From Todiramphus chloris collaris (lineage: Eukaryota; Chordata; Aves; Coraciiformes; Alcedinidae): DNA of 64,000 bases. A program made the translations under genes and the position numbers. Under the pieces are notes generated by a model, which saw only the letters and a program-made list of their open reading frames with translations, did not search any database and was not told where the DNA came from. The stretch covers positions 53,647,118-53,711,117 of the forward strand of contig JANVCC010000020.1 of the NCBI GenBank assembly GCA_025345505.1. The letters run 5' to 3'. Of the stretch, positions 35,901 through 49,527 are shown one piece after another. Position 1 is the stretch's first letter. Each line of letters starts with the position of its first letter.

Positions 35901-38900
35901 AATACTGCAGTGAACTCTTCCCAACTTAAAACATTTATTCATTTTCTCCACAATAATGTTCTAAGATTCTCAGAACTAATGTATTAATAAGCTTAGAAAC
36001 AGAAGTATGAAGTTCTAACAAGGGCAGGCATTGATTAAAATGTACTTTCTAGTGATGGAAAATAAATCACAATTCTTGGCAAGTTATTTCAAGTTATTCC
36101 CTGAACATGTAAAATTTGCACATTATTCTTAGACTGAATTAGTCTTTCTGTAATTTCTAGCCCTTGGACTTGTTCTGCCTTTTTCTGATAGATTGAAGAC
36201 CCCTTCATTATCAAATTTTTGTTCCATATGTAGGCTGCGATCAAATAATTCTTTAACTTTCTCTTTGATAAGTTCATTGACTGAGCACCTTGAGTCTCTT
36301 GCAGTAAGACATGTTTCCTAATACTGCAATTGTTCCCCTGACTTCTTATAATCCACAGAATTTTTCATAGTCTTTCTTAAAACAATACCACGAAGCCAGG
36401 GAAACTATGAGTCGTGTCGCTGATGCCAAGTAAGGTAATGTGACCTCTCTACTCCTATGTGTTAATGTTTGTACATTTGGTAAGTGTAGCAGCTTTTTGT
36501 TACTGCACTACTCTAGAAATTCATAGTCACCTAGTTGTCATGGCCTCTGTTCCCAAAACCTTGCCTCCTCTTTAGGTTTTCTTTTCCCCAGAGTCAAGTA
36601 GTCCCTCATTAAGTCTGTCTCATTATACTCGTTCCTTGATCCACGGCCTTCCTGTTGACCATGCTGAAGTACATAATGTCTGGTTACACTCACCTAACCC
36701 AATTTTCTCCTTCATTTCTTTCCATTTTGTAGTCGTCTTCCAATATTGTGAAAATGTTATTTTTTTAACAAAAACAGAAGATAGTCTAGGGTCAATAACA
36801 AATTCCAAAACCTTGTTCCCCAGTCCTGTAATGATGGCTTAGATGTATCTGCTACACAGTTTTAAAGTAGTTTAAGATGCCGTTGTGATTCATCACATCT
36901 AATTCTAGTCATCCAAAACTTAGCTTCTAATAGTTTTTAGTTTTCTAAGCTCTTAATAGACAATGGAGAGAAATGGAGACCTTCACAGGAAGATGTAGTG
37001 GATTTATCTGAAAAGTCATAAATTGCTTTTTGACAGTACCTTTTTCTTTTCATTTACTATAATGGGAACATACAGAAGCTAAGACAAGATGCCAAACTTT
37101 TAGACAGCTGTAGTTACTGTGGATTAATCCCATCTCTTATGATTTTTAGGTTTTTTGCCCAAACTATGGTGTGGTACAAAGCCAGTTCTCTTACAGGCAT
37201 CCATCAAGATGGTTGCCTTTAGCAGTCCCATTTGTAATCACATCAGAAAATGATATCAAATTAGCTTGACAAGATCTGTTTTCCAGAAACCCATGTGGAT
37301 CAGCTTTAATTAGATAACCCCTTTTAGTTCTTTATCAAGTTAGTTATCACTTACATTCCCCCTTTGCTTTTATATCAGATCTTTTTATCAAATTCCTACT
37401 TTTTCCAGTTTAATATTGACACACATCCAAATTGTGAAGAATCTGAGGCTCATGTCTCAGATTTTTTCCTTTGTTTCCACCCCATCTATATCAGGTAGAC
37501 TTTTCTCTGAGGTGCTCCAGCAGTCCTTGATCAGTCAGCAGTAGGTCTGAGGATGACTTAGAGCCATGTCTAGTAAGAAGATCTTCAGAAATCTTTACCT
37601 TGTAGCCTGCCCACGTAGTTAAGTCCTGCAGTCTTTGAAATGAAGGTTAAGGTAGTGGAATTTTTTGTTTGGGTTTCTTGTTAGGACTTAAAAATGAAAG
37701 GTATCATAAATATATTGAATTATGTATTTCTCTTTACAAACTTGCGTGATTTAAAATTTTTTTTTAATATCTGAGGAAAGGTTATCACATTTTTGCTTCC
37801 TTTTTTTTCTTCCTCATTCCTTTTTCTCTGTAAAAGAGAGGTGTCCAGAAGCAAGCAGAGAGACCATAGTGTCCCATTGCCTTCTGACCACAGAGAAGCT
37901 TATAGGGCTGAAGGGAAAGTTATGACCTTACATTGCCTATGTGGTAAAAGATGAAAAACAACTTCTTTTTTTTTTTTTCTTTTCCTGTTAATATAATATT
38001 ATTGCATGATGAGAATGCTCTGGCATAAGGATTTCTGCCTTCATCTTGCAAGGGTGCTTGCAGAACAAAAGCGATAGGAGAAAATGTACACAGTGGTGTT
38101 TTCCTGAACAGGGAGGCTCCCCAAAAGCTTGAAACTCTACCTGACAGACAAGAGATAGTCTTGCAAGAGAGTTCATTGAAGTCAACCTTAAACTTGAAAA
38201 CTACTGGTGATATTTTAAACATCAGTACACTAAGCTACCTGGTGGTGAACTGTCAAGGTAAGTCATTGCATTCTTGTCCAGCCTGATCCTTCTGCTAGAT
38301 TTGGAGTAGCATCCCAAAGGACTGAAGGTTATGTATTTCATTCCAGCCACTGCTCTTCATCTTTTGGAGAGATGTGTTGCCATTGTAGACATGGGTCCTT
38401 TCACAAGATGCATAGGTTTCTTGTACCTAATCAGTGGTGGACTGCAATGTCACCAATTATAGGGATCATTTATTTTCTCTAGAGACAGTTTAGAGAAATA
38501 ATTCAATGACATGTCCTTCTTCCTGGTTAATCCAAGGACAGATTTTGCTGGGAAGGCAAGATGGTGTTTCCTGACAATGATATTCTGCACTGAAAAATTC
38601 TGAGTGTCCTAATAAATATCAGGGAAGCAGTTAATGTCTGGCATGACCATCCGCTGCTGGAAGGTAGTTTGCCTCAACTGGAGATGTCTGGAATTTTCTT
38701 TCTTCTCTTTCCTTAGCCTTATCACTTCCTTCATTTTTTTGCCATTCTCTGATATTTCTCCATCTGCAATAGAAGTAAAGGTAATAGTTCTACAGTGTCC
38801 AGACCACCATATGGGCCAGTTGAAGAGTTTCAGTTCATTGAGGGACTGGGAATGTTATGTTTTTTTAAGTTCTCATTTTGATAGATTATTGTAATGCGGG

Positions 38901-41569
38901 ACATTTTGAGATAATATTTTCCAAAATGCATTTTTACAGTCCACAACTAATATCTTGTAACACAGCAAGTGCTTCACAGGCAGACTGCATAGTTACCAAC
39001 CACTCCAACATCTCCTAGATCAGCTTAACAGAATATTTGCACTGAAGGTATTTCAGATATTTGGGACAGATAACACTTAGGCTTATTACAGGAATTACCT
39101 AACCAGCAATGAGTTGCATCATAATGTGAAGGTATTTATGTGATTACTTCTTGGGAGGTGTTCATCCAAGTGTAAATTACTCTGCCTCAGAACAGATTTT
39201 AGCTGGTGCCGACAGCTTGGATGACTGGCACGTTGTCATTTCCATAACACACCTAAAAGGAAAGTGCCAAAATAATGAAAGTGACATTGGTGCAGTAAAA
39301 GATTTCCAGTAAAAGCCTGTCTTAAGGTATATCAGTAGAAATAGGTTGACTTCAGTTAATATCTGAGACAAAACAAGATTGAAAAAAATTATTTTTCCTT
39401 CATGCTGTTTCTGGGTGTGATCTCCATCCATGTGAAAGCAGTGCATGGTGGTACTGCCACAGTAACACAAAATTGTGCGGTTTATGCTCCTTCTAGTGCA
39501 TATTTGTTGTCTTTTCTGCTGTCCCTGAACTACCCTTTCTCAGCTGTGCTGGTGTCATGAAGACATATTATTTTCTCTCCTAACAACTCTGGCAGAGGTT
39601 GAACGGGGCAAAACTTCTGTGCTGTTGTGGATATTTTGCCGTGTTTTCCCCAAGAATACAAGGGATAGTCAGTCACTCTGTGTGCCAGCTGGGCAGTTTT
39701 ATTCCACTCTTTCTGTTGTCCAGTTAAAATCTGACAACAAAAAAAGTCTTTCTGAAATTAAATTCTTACTAGTGTTATGAAAAGCGGTGTTTAAGAAGAG
39801 CAGACAGACCCAATTTATCACACTCATTCCTCTGGACAAGAGAATTGCCACACTAGAGTGATGCTACATGTGCTCCAGAGTTCGCACATTACTAAAGACA
39901 TCTCACATGCACTTTATTAGAAAGAGTATAATCCAGCCACGGGATGCAAAATCAAAGCAGGCCACACTTTGTAAGTTTACAGCTCAGGAAATGGAGAGAA
40001 GCTGCTTTCCTTCTGCTCTCAGAACAGAAATCCTTTTGAAAAGAAGGTTCGTTCCAAACTCAGTTTTGGAAGTGTGCTGCATGTGGTTTCACCTCACCTC
40101 GTTAGCTGTGATGGTCACCATTCAGCCCTTGAAGTGATGACGTGATGTAAAGGGGGAAGGGGTAGTTTCCAGTGTTATCAGGATAAATCTGCCTGTGAAC
40201 ACTTGACCAAGAACACACATGTTTTGCAATTATGTCTGTTTAAAGAAACCAGCCATTTCCCCACAGTGCTGTAGAATTTGAATTTATTTATTTATTTATT
40301 TTATTCTGGCAAGAGATGTGAAAGATTTGCAATTTCCATATATTACAATAGGCTTCAATGCAGAAGTTGTTCACATCCAGGTTTGTAAAACAGAAGGCAG
40401 GTAGCTGACAGTTTTGTTTGTTTCATTTATTCAGTGTGGCATGGCTGGGTCCTGGAACTAGCTTATACGAGGTCGTTACCCTATTGATTAAACAGTGTGA
40501 TGAAAAGGGCATGATAATACACTGCTGGGAGATTATTGCCAGACACTTTGCAAACAAAGCTGCTGAAAGGAGAGCAGTTGTGAGACCTTCAGTGTGGTGG
40601 GTAATTAGCAAGCGAGTAGGAATTAAAATAAAGGATACATGGAGTGATATAGTGATTATGTGCAGATAAGTAATGTTTTGAATACTCCCTTTTGGTAACT
40701 CTAATGAGAATACATCTTAGTACAGGAAATGTCTGCTGGGACTACACTCTCCAGAATCCTTAAACAAGCTGTGCAGTATGTTGTCCCTGACAGTGAAAAG
40801 AAAGCATGGAAACAGTGCTGCAGATCTGCCTCTTTTTTCTTTAAACCTTTCTCTCTAGGTCTTTCTTTTCTTCCAGAAATCTCATACTGGTGTGACAAGT
40901 CTTGAAGAAAACCAGTAAATCTGTGCTATTTCTTTGGCATGAAGCACCATTTCTTTAAAAAAAAACCCAAACAGTTTTTTTTCGGGCAAACAGTTGGATC
41001 TGAACAAGCCACCTTTTGAGTGAGAAGCATCAGCTCCTACAAGAGAACTCTAAACCTGGGATGTACAGGTGGTAGCAAATGTGTGATTTTTGCACTCAGA
41101 CCAGCCACCCCTCCACTCTTCTGAGGAGCACAAATACTTGCATGACTGAAATAAATCAGGGCATCTGATTTATTCTGTGGCATATGTTTCACCTCAGCAA
41201 TCCTTTCAGGCCTGCAAAATCCAACAGATAGAGGCTTTCCAGGCAGCACCTCAGTTGCCTAAAGGGGAATTAAATGAAATTTTCAGAATGTGGCACAAGC
41301 CAACTGTAGAGAGATAGATGAGTAGACATTGAAAGACATCTTGTTGGATGTGCATTATTTCTTCGCCTAGTTTCAAGTTCCTTTCAGTCATGAGATCCAT
41401 CACAAGACACTGAAAATTTCATACATTTTATTGTCAGTACAATTCTTCAGGGCCCTTACCCACAGCATTACAGACCAGAGAGGGAGGACTCCTGTCTTAG
41501 CATCTTCTTTCAGAAATCTCAAGTTGCATGTTGAATAGACAAAGTTAAACAGCAACAGGAGTGACAAGT

Positions 41570-41603
41570 GGGAGGGAAGAGGGCACTAGGGAAAGGGAGA
41601 GGG
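41570..41603 (+). other. G-quadruplex-prone tract
   Basis: Six GGG runs separated by loops of 1, 4, 5, 3 and 3 bases satisfy the usual G3N1-7 pattern with runs to spare. It lies in otherwise AT-rich intergenic DNA. Confidence 0.75.
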
Positions 41604-43082
41604 AGAGGAGAACACTGCTGTAGTGGAGGAAAGCATTTATGCAAGGCAGAAGAGGAAGCAGCTATAGGGAAGGCAAGGTAAATGGGGAATACTCTGTCCG
41701 GCTCTATTAACCTTAATTTCAGTTCCTCTTTTCCATTTTTCAGCTTAAGTAAGCAAGCATATAGCCATGTTTATATAATAGCTGGAGTAATGAAGATGGA
41801 ATATACCAATCTGTGGCTAATTCTTGCCCTCAGGAGAGCACAGGGACTGCAGCTGTGGCCAGCCCCTACTGAAAAGGAGCAGTGAGGAGAACAGCTCCTT
41901 GTATCCAACTTCCCATTACCTCCTCACCAGGGACCACCATAGTGTAGCCCTTAAAATAAATAGATGAGGTTGATTTTTCCAGCAGTAGAGTTGGTAATGC
42001 AGTCCTCAGCACTGGTTCAGTTGTGCTTCCACTCAAGCTAATGAAGTGGTTTCCTTGAGAGCAGCTGCACTTGTTGCAAACTTTTTGAAAAGCCCTTTTG
42101 TAGCCATTTTCAGTCCCTGGGGCTTGAGTCTTGGGACCATCTTTTCTTCTCTTCCTATTTGATATCTTCACCTTCCAGATCATAACAGGCAGAATTTTCC
42201 TCAGCCTTTATCACAATGCCATTATGTGCTTAATGGCCTTTGATTAGAGAGCATGGGAGAAGTGTGCACCATGGCACATTTGACCACATCCTCTGAAACT
42301 GAGGTTGTGGCTGAGCTAATTATTTTTATGGCTAGAAGAGAACAGGCAATGCTGCCTAAAGAGTGGGAAGATATGTGTATATGTGAGTGCGTGTTTGTGT
42401 GGTTATACCATCTGGGAAGAGCAGAGCCAGATATACTTGGCATTTTTTACTAGCAAATCCTCCATAAAGATGTAACCAGGGAGATCTCATTTCTCTGCCT
42501 GAAGTTCTGCATTTGCCTGAGGTTTGGCATGCTGGGGACTGCATCTCGCTGCAGAAACCCTGCCCTCTTGAATTCCTCTTCTGCCATTCCCCAGCTGATG
42601 CCCTTTGCTTCTGTGGGCAGGGGGGAAGTTGCTTTTCCTCCGCATTGCTTGTTTTTGTTACATGAGCAGTATGAGGTACCCTTTATTTATAATCTGAACG
42701 TTGGGGATGTTGGGCCAATCTGGTGCTTCCAGCTGGCTGAACACTTCCTAGCACTTTGGATGCCAGATATAACATAATTTATTGTGGAAAACAGTAGGGG
42801 TAATACACTTCTCGCTATCAAAGGTTAATGTTGAGTATCAGCAGCTCTTCGGCAAGGATACTTGTATTGTTGGATAGTCTGTGATTATGTGTCTCTTATT
42901 AAAACAGATAGATAAACAAACTGCTTTCCTTTTTAAAGCTGCTGTTCACCCCCTTCTCTTTTCCCTCCTTCCCCTCAGTAATTTTAACTCCTTCATTGTG
43001 TTATGCAGTTTTTACCCATTTCCTCAATGAGAAAAAAAGCAACTGTACATTGTTTCTTTGGTGAGAAACTGATCAAACTAAG

Positions 43083-43185
43083 GTTTTTTTTTGTTGTTGT
43101 TGTTTTTTGGTGGTTTTAAAATTTGTTTGGGGTTTTGTTTTGTTTTCTTTGTTTTTTGCCTCTTTGTTTTTGGTTTTGTTTTTAT
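43083..43185 (+). repeat. T/G-rich simple repeat
   Basis: (TTG)n followed by irregular GTTTT and GGTTTT units, similar in style to 32879-32970. Smaller stretches of the same kind lie at about 33588-33640. Confidence 0.9.
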
Positions 43186-44134
43186 CTAAAATATTTGTTT
43201 CTTTGCCAAGACAGAGTGAAACTGCTGAGTTAGCCAAGGCTGTAAACTGAACTGGTCTTTTTACCTCTAGAAAATATTAAAACATCCTTCTGCCACTGAG
43301 CTGGCACCCATTGCTGGATCAAGTGCTACTATTAATGGGAAATCAGGAAAGTACATTATCACTTCAATGCTGTCATTACCAGAGGGTTTCATTGAACTAT
43401 AGCATTCAGGAAAGTGAGACTACAAAGACCAGAGGAAAACAGCACACTCAGAGCAAGGGAAGGAAAGCTTCCAACAAAAAACTTGGAGGGACATTCAGAG
43501 TTTGTGAAGGTACCCAGCATGAGAGGTAAATGGTTGCTTTGTTAAAAAGGCATATGATAGGTAAAGCATCCCATTATTCTTCAGGTTTGGGAAGAAACTT
43601 GTGTAGACTTTTCTAATGGGCTCATCTAATCAATTCTAGAGGATCTGAAATCTGTCAAGGCAAGACTGTGTCTGCCTCAACTGTAATGAAGTTCATTCTG
43701 CACCAAGGAAAAACCCAAAAAGAAGTTATAATTAGGAATTTTTTTTCTTCCCAGTAAAGTAAGCTGTCTCTCAGGGATTCTTCTGTGAAAGAGGGATATT
43801 TTAGTAATCAGAAATACACAGTAGACTGCATTGATGGTTCAGTTAAAGATTATAATGGAAATGTATAGAATAATTAGTTAGTAAAGGCTGTGGTTGTTTA
43901 AGCCATTAATTTGCCCTGGGTATTGCTAGGTCAGCAAGTGGGAGAGATGCCTTCTTTCTGCAAAGCCATGCTGAATTCACTGGCTGTTTTGGCATCAGGG
44001 CCATAGGGATGGCTTAGGTGAACATTTTGTTATCGTTCACAGTCTGGGTTGCATCTCACTTCCATTTTATGGCATAAAAAATGACAAATAATACATAAAT
44101 TCAGTTTGTTTTGTGTCTCCTTTTCAAAGAGACT

Positions 44135-44230
44135 TGAAATAATCATCCTGACACCCATGCAAGGTAAGCATAGCTATTGAGTTTTACAAATGTGGAAACT
44201 GAGGCATAGAGGGGTTAAATAGTGACATTT
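44135..44230 (-). mobile_element. MIR-type SINE fragment (inverted)
   Basis: The stretch including TTTTACAAATGTGGAAACTG and AGGCATAGAGGGGTTAAAT is close to the reverse complement of the MIR 3' half, whose forward form is TTAACCTCTCTGTGCCTCAG. The preceding ATCATCCTGACACCCATGC fits the neighbouring MIR segment. MIR is a tRNA-derived SINE mobilised with L2 and active in early amniotes or mammals. Copies in sauropsids are old and rare. Confidence 0.7.
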
Positions 44231-47200
44231 GAAGATATCAGTGCCTACAAATGAGGCCTACTGAAACCATGGTCCAAACAGCAGAAGTCCTGAGCTCCTG
44301 ATTTCACTAGAAAACAAAGATGCTCAGCATATCTGTGGGGCAGGCCCTGAATTGACGTACTGAAATCGCAGGTCTGCAGAACAAGTGTGTCCCAAGTATG
44401 GTTCCCCGGCTTGTGGTCAGAGCAGTAGACCAGAGCGCTCCTGAATGATCACCAGGACCTGCATGTCCTTTCTAGACCTGTTGAGGATTTGGGGATCTGA
44501 CATTTTTATGGATTTTTTGCTCCCCAAAGTCAAGTGCCTTCATTCTACACCTGCATTTCTTTTGGTGAAAGGTCTCCTTACAGGCATGGTTGACTTCATA
44601 AGAAAACCTCTATAGGAACATAAAATATATTTTTGGGTTTGTTTCCCGGGATAGGCTTCCCTTTGAGAATTACTCATCAAGCCACATATTTTCTTTGCTC
44701 AGCACTATTCTAGTAGAAGTATTTATTGTTTATTTAGTCTTACACATGGGTCTGACTTTCCCTTGTAACCACAACACAGTTGACTGAGGGCTTGGAGTGC
44801 CCAAGGAATACAAGATTATGGCCCAGAAGTTAAAAAATGAGCACTGATCTTAACTGTGTATCTTTCTGAGCACTGCTCAGGGCATTAGCCTGATTAGTGT
44901 GATTTTTCAGCACGTCCTGAGCTCTGATGGTGTGTGGAGCTGCGGTTGTGTGAAATGCAGCAGCCCTTGCAGCTCACAACAAATATTCCCAACCCAGGGC
45001 TCTCCAGGAGCAGATGTACCTTTGAGACAGTGGTTATTTTGACCGAGCACTTATTAGTTTGACTAATACTATTTATCTCAATTCATAGTATCAGTAAGTT
45101 AAACAATATTGAGCTACTATTTCACAATGCCTAGAAAATAATTTATTTCCCAAGTTACAGTGGAAAAGACTATCCCTCCCACCCCCAAGTTGTTTTCAAA
45201 GAGGTTTCAAAAATCATTCAGATAATTAGACTTTAGTGCTGTGAAATTTTATCAAAGGGCACTCTTTCCCTGGCCTCAGATATGAACCTATTTTGCCAAT
45301 CAGATAAAACTTCCCAGCATCAGTGGTTAACTTGATCTTATTGCACTGTAAAGGATTTTGTGCTACAAATAATTTTTCATAGAATCTCTTTGTTATGTTG
45401 GGTGAACTCTGGACAGATTATTTGTAAGAACATTTCCAGGAACATTAACAGCACAGTGTAGTCTCCAATGAAATTAAAATGACTTAAAAAGTGTTTCTTC
45501 TACATTAGTAAAAGAGAGACTGTATAATTCAAAGAGCTCACAGGGAAATGTTTAAGTGTATTAATAATCAGAAGAAATACCTATTAAGCAGAATAATGTC
45601 TGTATACAAGCCCCCCACCCCCCTCCGTTTAAAATTGTATATATTATTTTAGCTGTTGGGACTCCTTCCTTCCACCTTTTGAAAGCTGACAATTTTTACT
45701 TAACAGCCTGGAGCTAAATACCGCAGTGCCTCAAAATGGAAGATGAAACAAGCCAACAGGTTTTCTTTGTCTTTTGAAAAAAATGGAGTGTCATTTCTTC
45801 TCTCTCCCTCTCATGTGTTCCTCCCCCCACTATACCCCTACTAGTATTAGAAGCTTTTCCTCCAAAAAAGCACTAGATGGTGCCCCTTTTCTTTGAGTGT
45901 GACAGAGCTGGATTTCCCAAGAGAGGTGCTACTGCCGTAAGGATCATCGAGCACAAAAACTTACAGGGTCTCCTTGTCCCTTAAAATAATCGAGAGCCCA
46001 AGATAAGTCTCTTTTACTTCTTTTAAGTCTTAAAAATTGAACTAGATCTATCTTTAGGAAACCATCTTGTTAATGATGGAGAAAGAGTCGTGACTTCAAA
46101 GATTCATGAGCAGTAAAGTAAATTTTAAAGAGGATATTTCAAACCAACAAGGAGGAGAAGCAGAGTGTGTATCTCCCTCCCTGTTTTCAGTAACCCAGCA
46201 TGCTGCATCATTTGCAGTGTTCTTTGCTGAAAAGAAAACTTTTAAAGTCAAGGATCTTTAATTAGATGTTAGCTGGGCAACCTGATTAGTACTAATTTGT
46301 TAATTTTATTATGACCCTACACCCCTAACTTTCTGAGCGGCCTTTTGTAAACAGAATTGATATTACAGTTCAATATTTATCTTTTAAAATAAAGTGCCAA
46401 ATGGAGAATATGGCCTGTCCTTGTATTGCATGTTCTGTCAACTTGCTCTGTATCTTTACTAAGAGAACCCCTTATTAGTCGTGGTTAGCAGATTTTTATC
46501 TAGCTTTTGAAACTGGAGTGAATAATTGGTTGAAAGGATATTACCTATCTGCACCTATATTTCTTTCTTGTTTGGAATAACTGATACCTGGTATGTGTCA
46601 TCTTTGTATTTAGATAGTTGATATATTCTAGTCCGTTAACAGAAGAAACAGGTAACAAAATGTTGAAACGAATTCAAAATCAGCAACAAATAAAATGTCT
46701 GCTTGCTCTGAATGAAAGTTGAGGCCAATATCAAACCCCTCATTGTGAAACCCCTAATATTTAACTGAAAAAAAAGCCACTTCCTTTAATCTGTTTATTT
46801 AGGCATTTGAAATGGCATTAAAAAAACATTCTTTAAATTGACCCAAGATAAATTAGTCCAGGTTTGTAATTTCTTACTATTTTTGTAAATGGTCCTTAGA
46901 AAATTAGGTCTGTTGGCATCTGGGAACAAAAATTCAACTGGGAAAAGAAGCTTTAATATGAAACAGAAAGAATTATTCCCATGCTCTGGCTGCCCTGTCA
47001 TATGTCATGACATGTGGCAGGTTGACTGCTCATTAATTCTATTTATATCAGTATGATAATACACCCCACTGAGTACACATGTGTTAAAATATTCATAAAT
47101 TATGTTTAGTGCAAGCAGATATACATTACATGCCAAAGGAAGACTATTATTTAAAGACAAAACTGGTAAACAGTCAAACACGGAAAAGTCTTTCTAATGT

Positions 47201-48699
47201 TGGTCCAGTATATTGTGTATCATCAAACTAACATTTAATTGCCTTTACTTGCAGACTCTGTCTCCAGCAATGCAATAGCCAATGCACCTTTACATTTTTT
47301 AACAACTTGCAAAAGAAGCAGCTTTTACTAAAAGCAATTTGAACTTCAGCAATTACTGTAAATGTCATATTATCTCAAAACAGTAACTATAACAATCTGA
47401 CATATTTAAAATGAAGGTTTACTTTGACCTTCATATATTTTAAGGCACTTTTACACGGCTCTACTTTAAATATTAAAGAAGTCAAATGATAACTATTTTT
47501 GGAGGAAAATGCAGTCTAGCCCCCCCAAAAAGTTACTCTTAGTTAACAGTAAATTTTAAGGAAAAAAAAATAGCCAAAAATAGTTTATCATACCCTGCTC
47601 AGGATATTTTATGTTACATATATGTATTTTTTAAACTTTTTAAATGCCTTTAAAACAAAAAAATTAGAAATATTTTTACAAGTAATTAATTTTGTATAGA
47701 ATGTGAAAGTAAACTTCAACTATAAAAACTGATATATCTGCATCTTAAAATCTGTTTGTTCAGAATCAAAATGCTCTTCTACATGCAATCAGTTTTGAAT
47801 TGCTTCAAGCATTGTATTAGAATGATTAAAATATTTAGAGACATGCTTTTTATCTATCAGGAAGTCATTATGAATTATGTTGAATTCCTTAATTTAAAAA
47901 TACCTTAACAATGATGTTTTAAATTTTGAAATGCATTTCAGAACTTCAGAAATTACCACAAATTATTGTGGACTGATGGCACAGGTGTTAAAATCACCAC
48001 AATTTTCAGAATTATTAACAGAAGGTATGTTATGGTACACATTTTGCAGTTATTCTGATAGCAGTTTTCCTCCCGAGTAAGTACAAACCAAGCTGGTTTT
48101 GATATCCTGTTAGTGCTTCACGTTTGGCAAACAATTTCAAAACTTTTGAAAACATCAAATGTTTTAGTGGGGGCAGTGAGAGGAGCAGAGGGGATTGCTT
48201 CATAATTAAATTTTACAAAGATCTATGATGAGAGTTGGAGCATACATCCGTCGCAAAGGGCAAATCATTGCCCTGTTTCTACTCAGTGTTAAGGGATCTG
48301 AACAGGGGCAGGATGAAATGACTGGCTGTAAAGCACATATAACATTGCTAATCACAAAACCATACTAATGTTTCTAGCATCAGTGAAGCATACTGACTTC
48401 TGATAAAGGATGAAGGAAGAGAGGGCACAGGGCAAAAATGTCACCCCTTGATTCCAGCTGTACTTTCAAATGTGCCAGCCAAGTTTACCATCACCCAGCT
48501 GTACAAGTGGCTTAATTTTGCCCATCAGTGAAATGGTTAGAAGGGGTTGGGAATTTTCTCTTTCTTTGATTGAAAGGGAGGAAACTGAAACTTTTTTGCA
48601 GGCAGGTATTGATTTCAAAGAAACTTTCATCAGAAGAGATTTGTCAGCCATCGGATGGAATTTCTGGTTGAGACAAGAAGGAGATGGCAAGGTTGGAGT
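44231..48699. other. Gene-free, AT-rich, repeat-poor segment
   Basis: No open frame above 70 codons until 48.46 kb and almost no recognisable repeats. Long AT-rich complex sequence with many TAATT-type words, especially at 46.2-48.1 kb. This is the composition expected of conserved non-coding elements in a gene desert, but conservation cannot be judged here. Confidence 0.55.
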
Positions 48700-48815
48700 A
48701 TCAGGTAGCACCGCGGTCGGGGCACTCACCTGGAATGTGGAAAATCAAGGTTCAGGCCTAGGGACTTGAATGTGAAATTTACAAAGCAAGTGCACTAAAC
48801 ACTAGGCTTTTGACT
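48700..48815. mobile_element. Ancient tRNA-like SINE relic with inverted arms
   Basis: The left arm (48706-48758) has a tRNA A-box-like part (GCGGTCGGGGCACTC) and a B-box-like part (GGTTCAGGCC). The right arm (48763-48812) is approximately its inverse: read on the minus strand it contains GTGTTTAGTGCAC and CATTCAAGTCC, the same two boxes. I recall a similar head-to-head tRNA-like module from sauropsid genomes but cannot name the family with certainty. Confidence 0.5.
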
Positions 48816-49506
48816 TGTTTGCTTGCTGTGCACTTAACTGTTTATGAAAAGTGGAGCCGTGATAGCAGGAGATCTTGAGACTTGATGTGTCCCTGATGCG
48901 TCCGACTAGCCTGAGACCCTATGGCTGGCTGTCTGTCTCTCATTCTCTTATAGAAAATTCAAAAAGGATGAATGGAAACATTTTTGAAATCACATAAAAA
49001 CTTTGCAAAATGTGAAACCTGCTTCTCCCATCCCACCGTTACCCTCTTTGCCATAGTAACAAGTTTCAAAAATCCACTGAATTCCGAGGAGCAAGCTGTG
49101 AGTCATGTAATACAATTTGTCAATTGTCAGAGAATTTACTGGATGTGAGGTTCTTTGTAAGTATAAAAAATGCAATCTCTTCATAAGACAGCTTTTAAAA
49201 ATAAAACACTTTCTGAATTTTAAGAAACTTTGTAATAACATAAACAAGGCTTTTAATCTTCGTAATGGTAGCAGCAAATTATATACACCATCTAATTTTA
49301 TCAGACGATAACAGTTGTACTTTTTATCTTCAAAATCAGGTTGTGAGTGCTAGAGGGGAATAACTTTTCATAGCAAAAGATAAGTTAATTTTATGTTGTC
49401 TTATGTTGCTGGCAAAGAAGCCTCTTTTTTTAGTTCATCTCTCCCCCCAATCCCCCCTTTTTTTTCCCCCTAAAAAAAAAAGTAATTTCACACAGCAGTT
49501 TATTTA

Positions 49507-49527
49507 AATAATAATAATAATAAAAAA
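49507..49527 (+). repeat. (AAT)n microsatellite
   Basis: About five AAT units followed by A7. Confidence 0.9.

Larger units (their letters stand above)
28086..44134. other. Gene-free right flank, proximal
   Basis: About 16 kb upstream of ETAA1 with no recognisable coding exon. It contains T/G-rich simple repeats and a G-quadruplex-prone tract. The open frames at 30845-31147 and 34238-34627 (100 and 129 codons) lack family resemblance and splice-consistent context. Confidence 0.65.
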
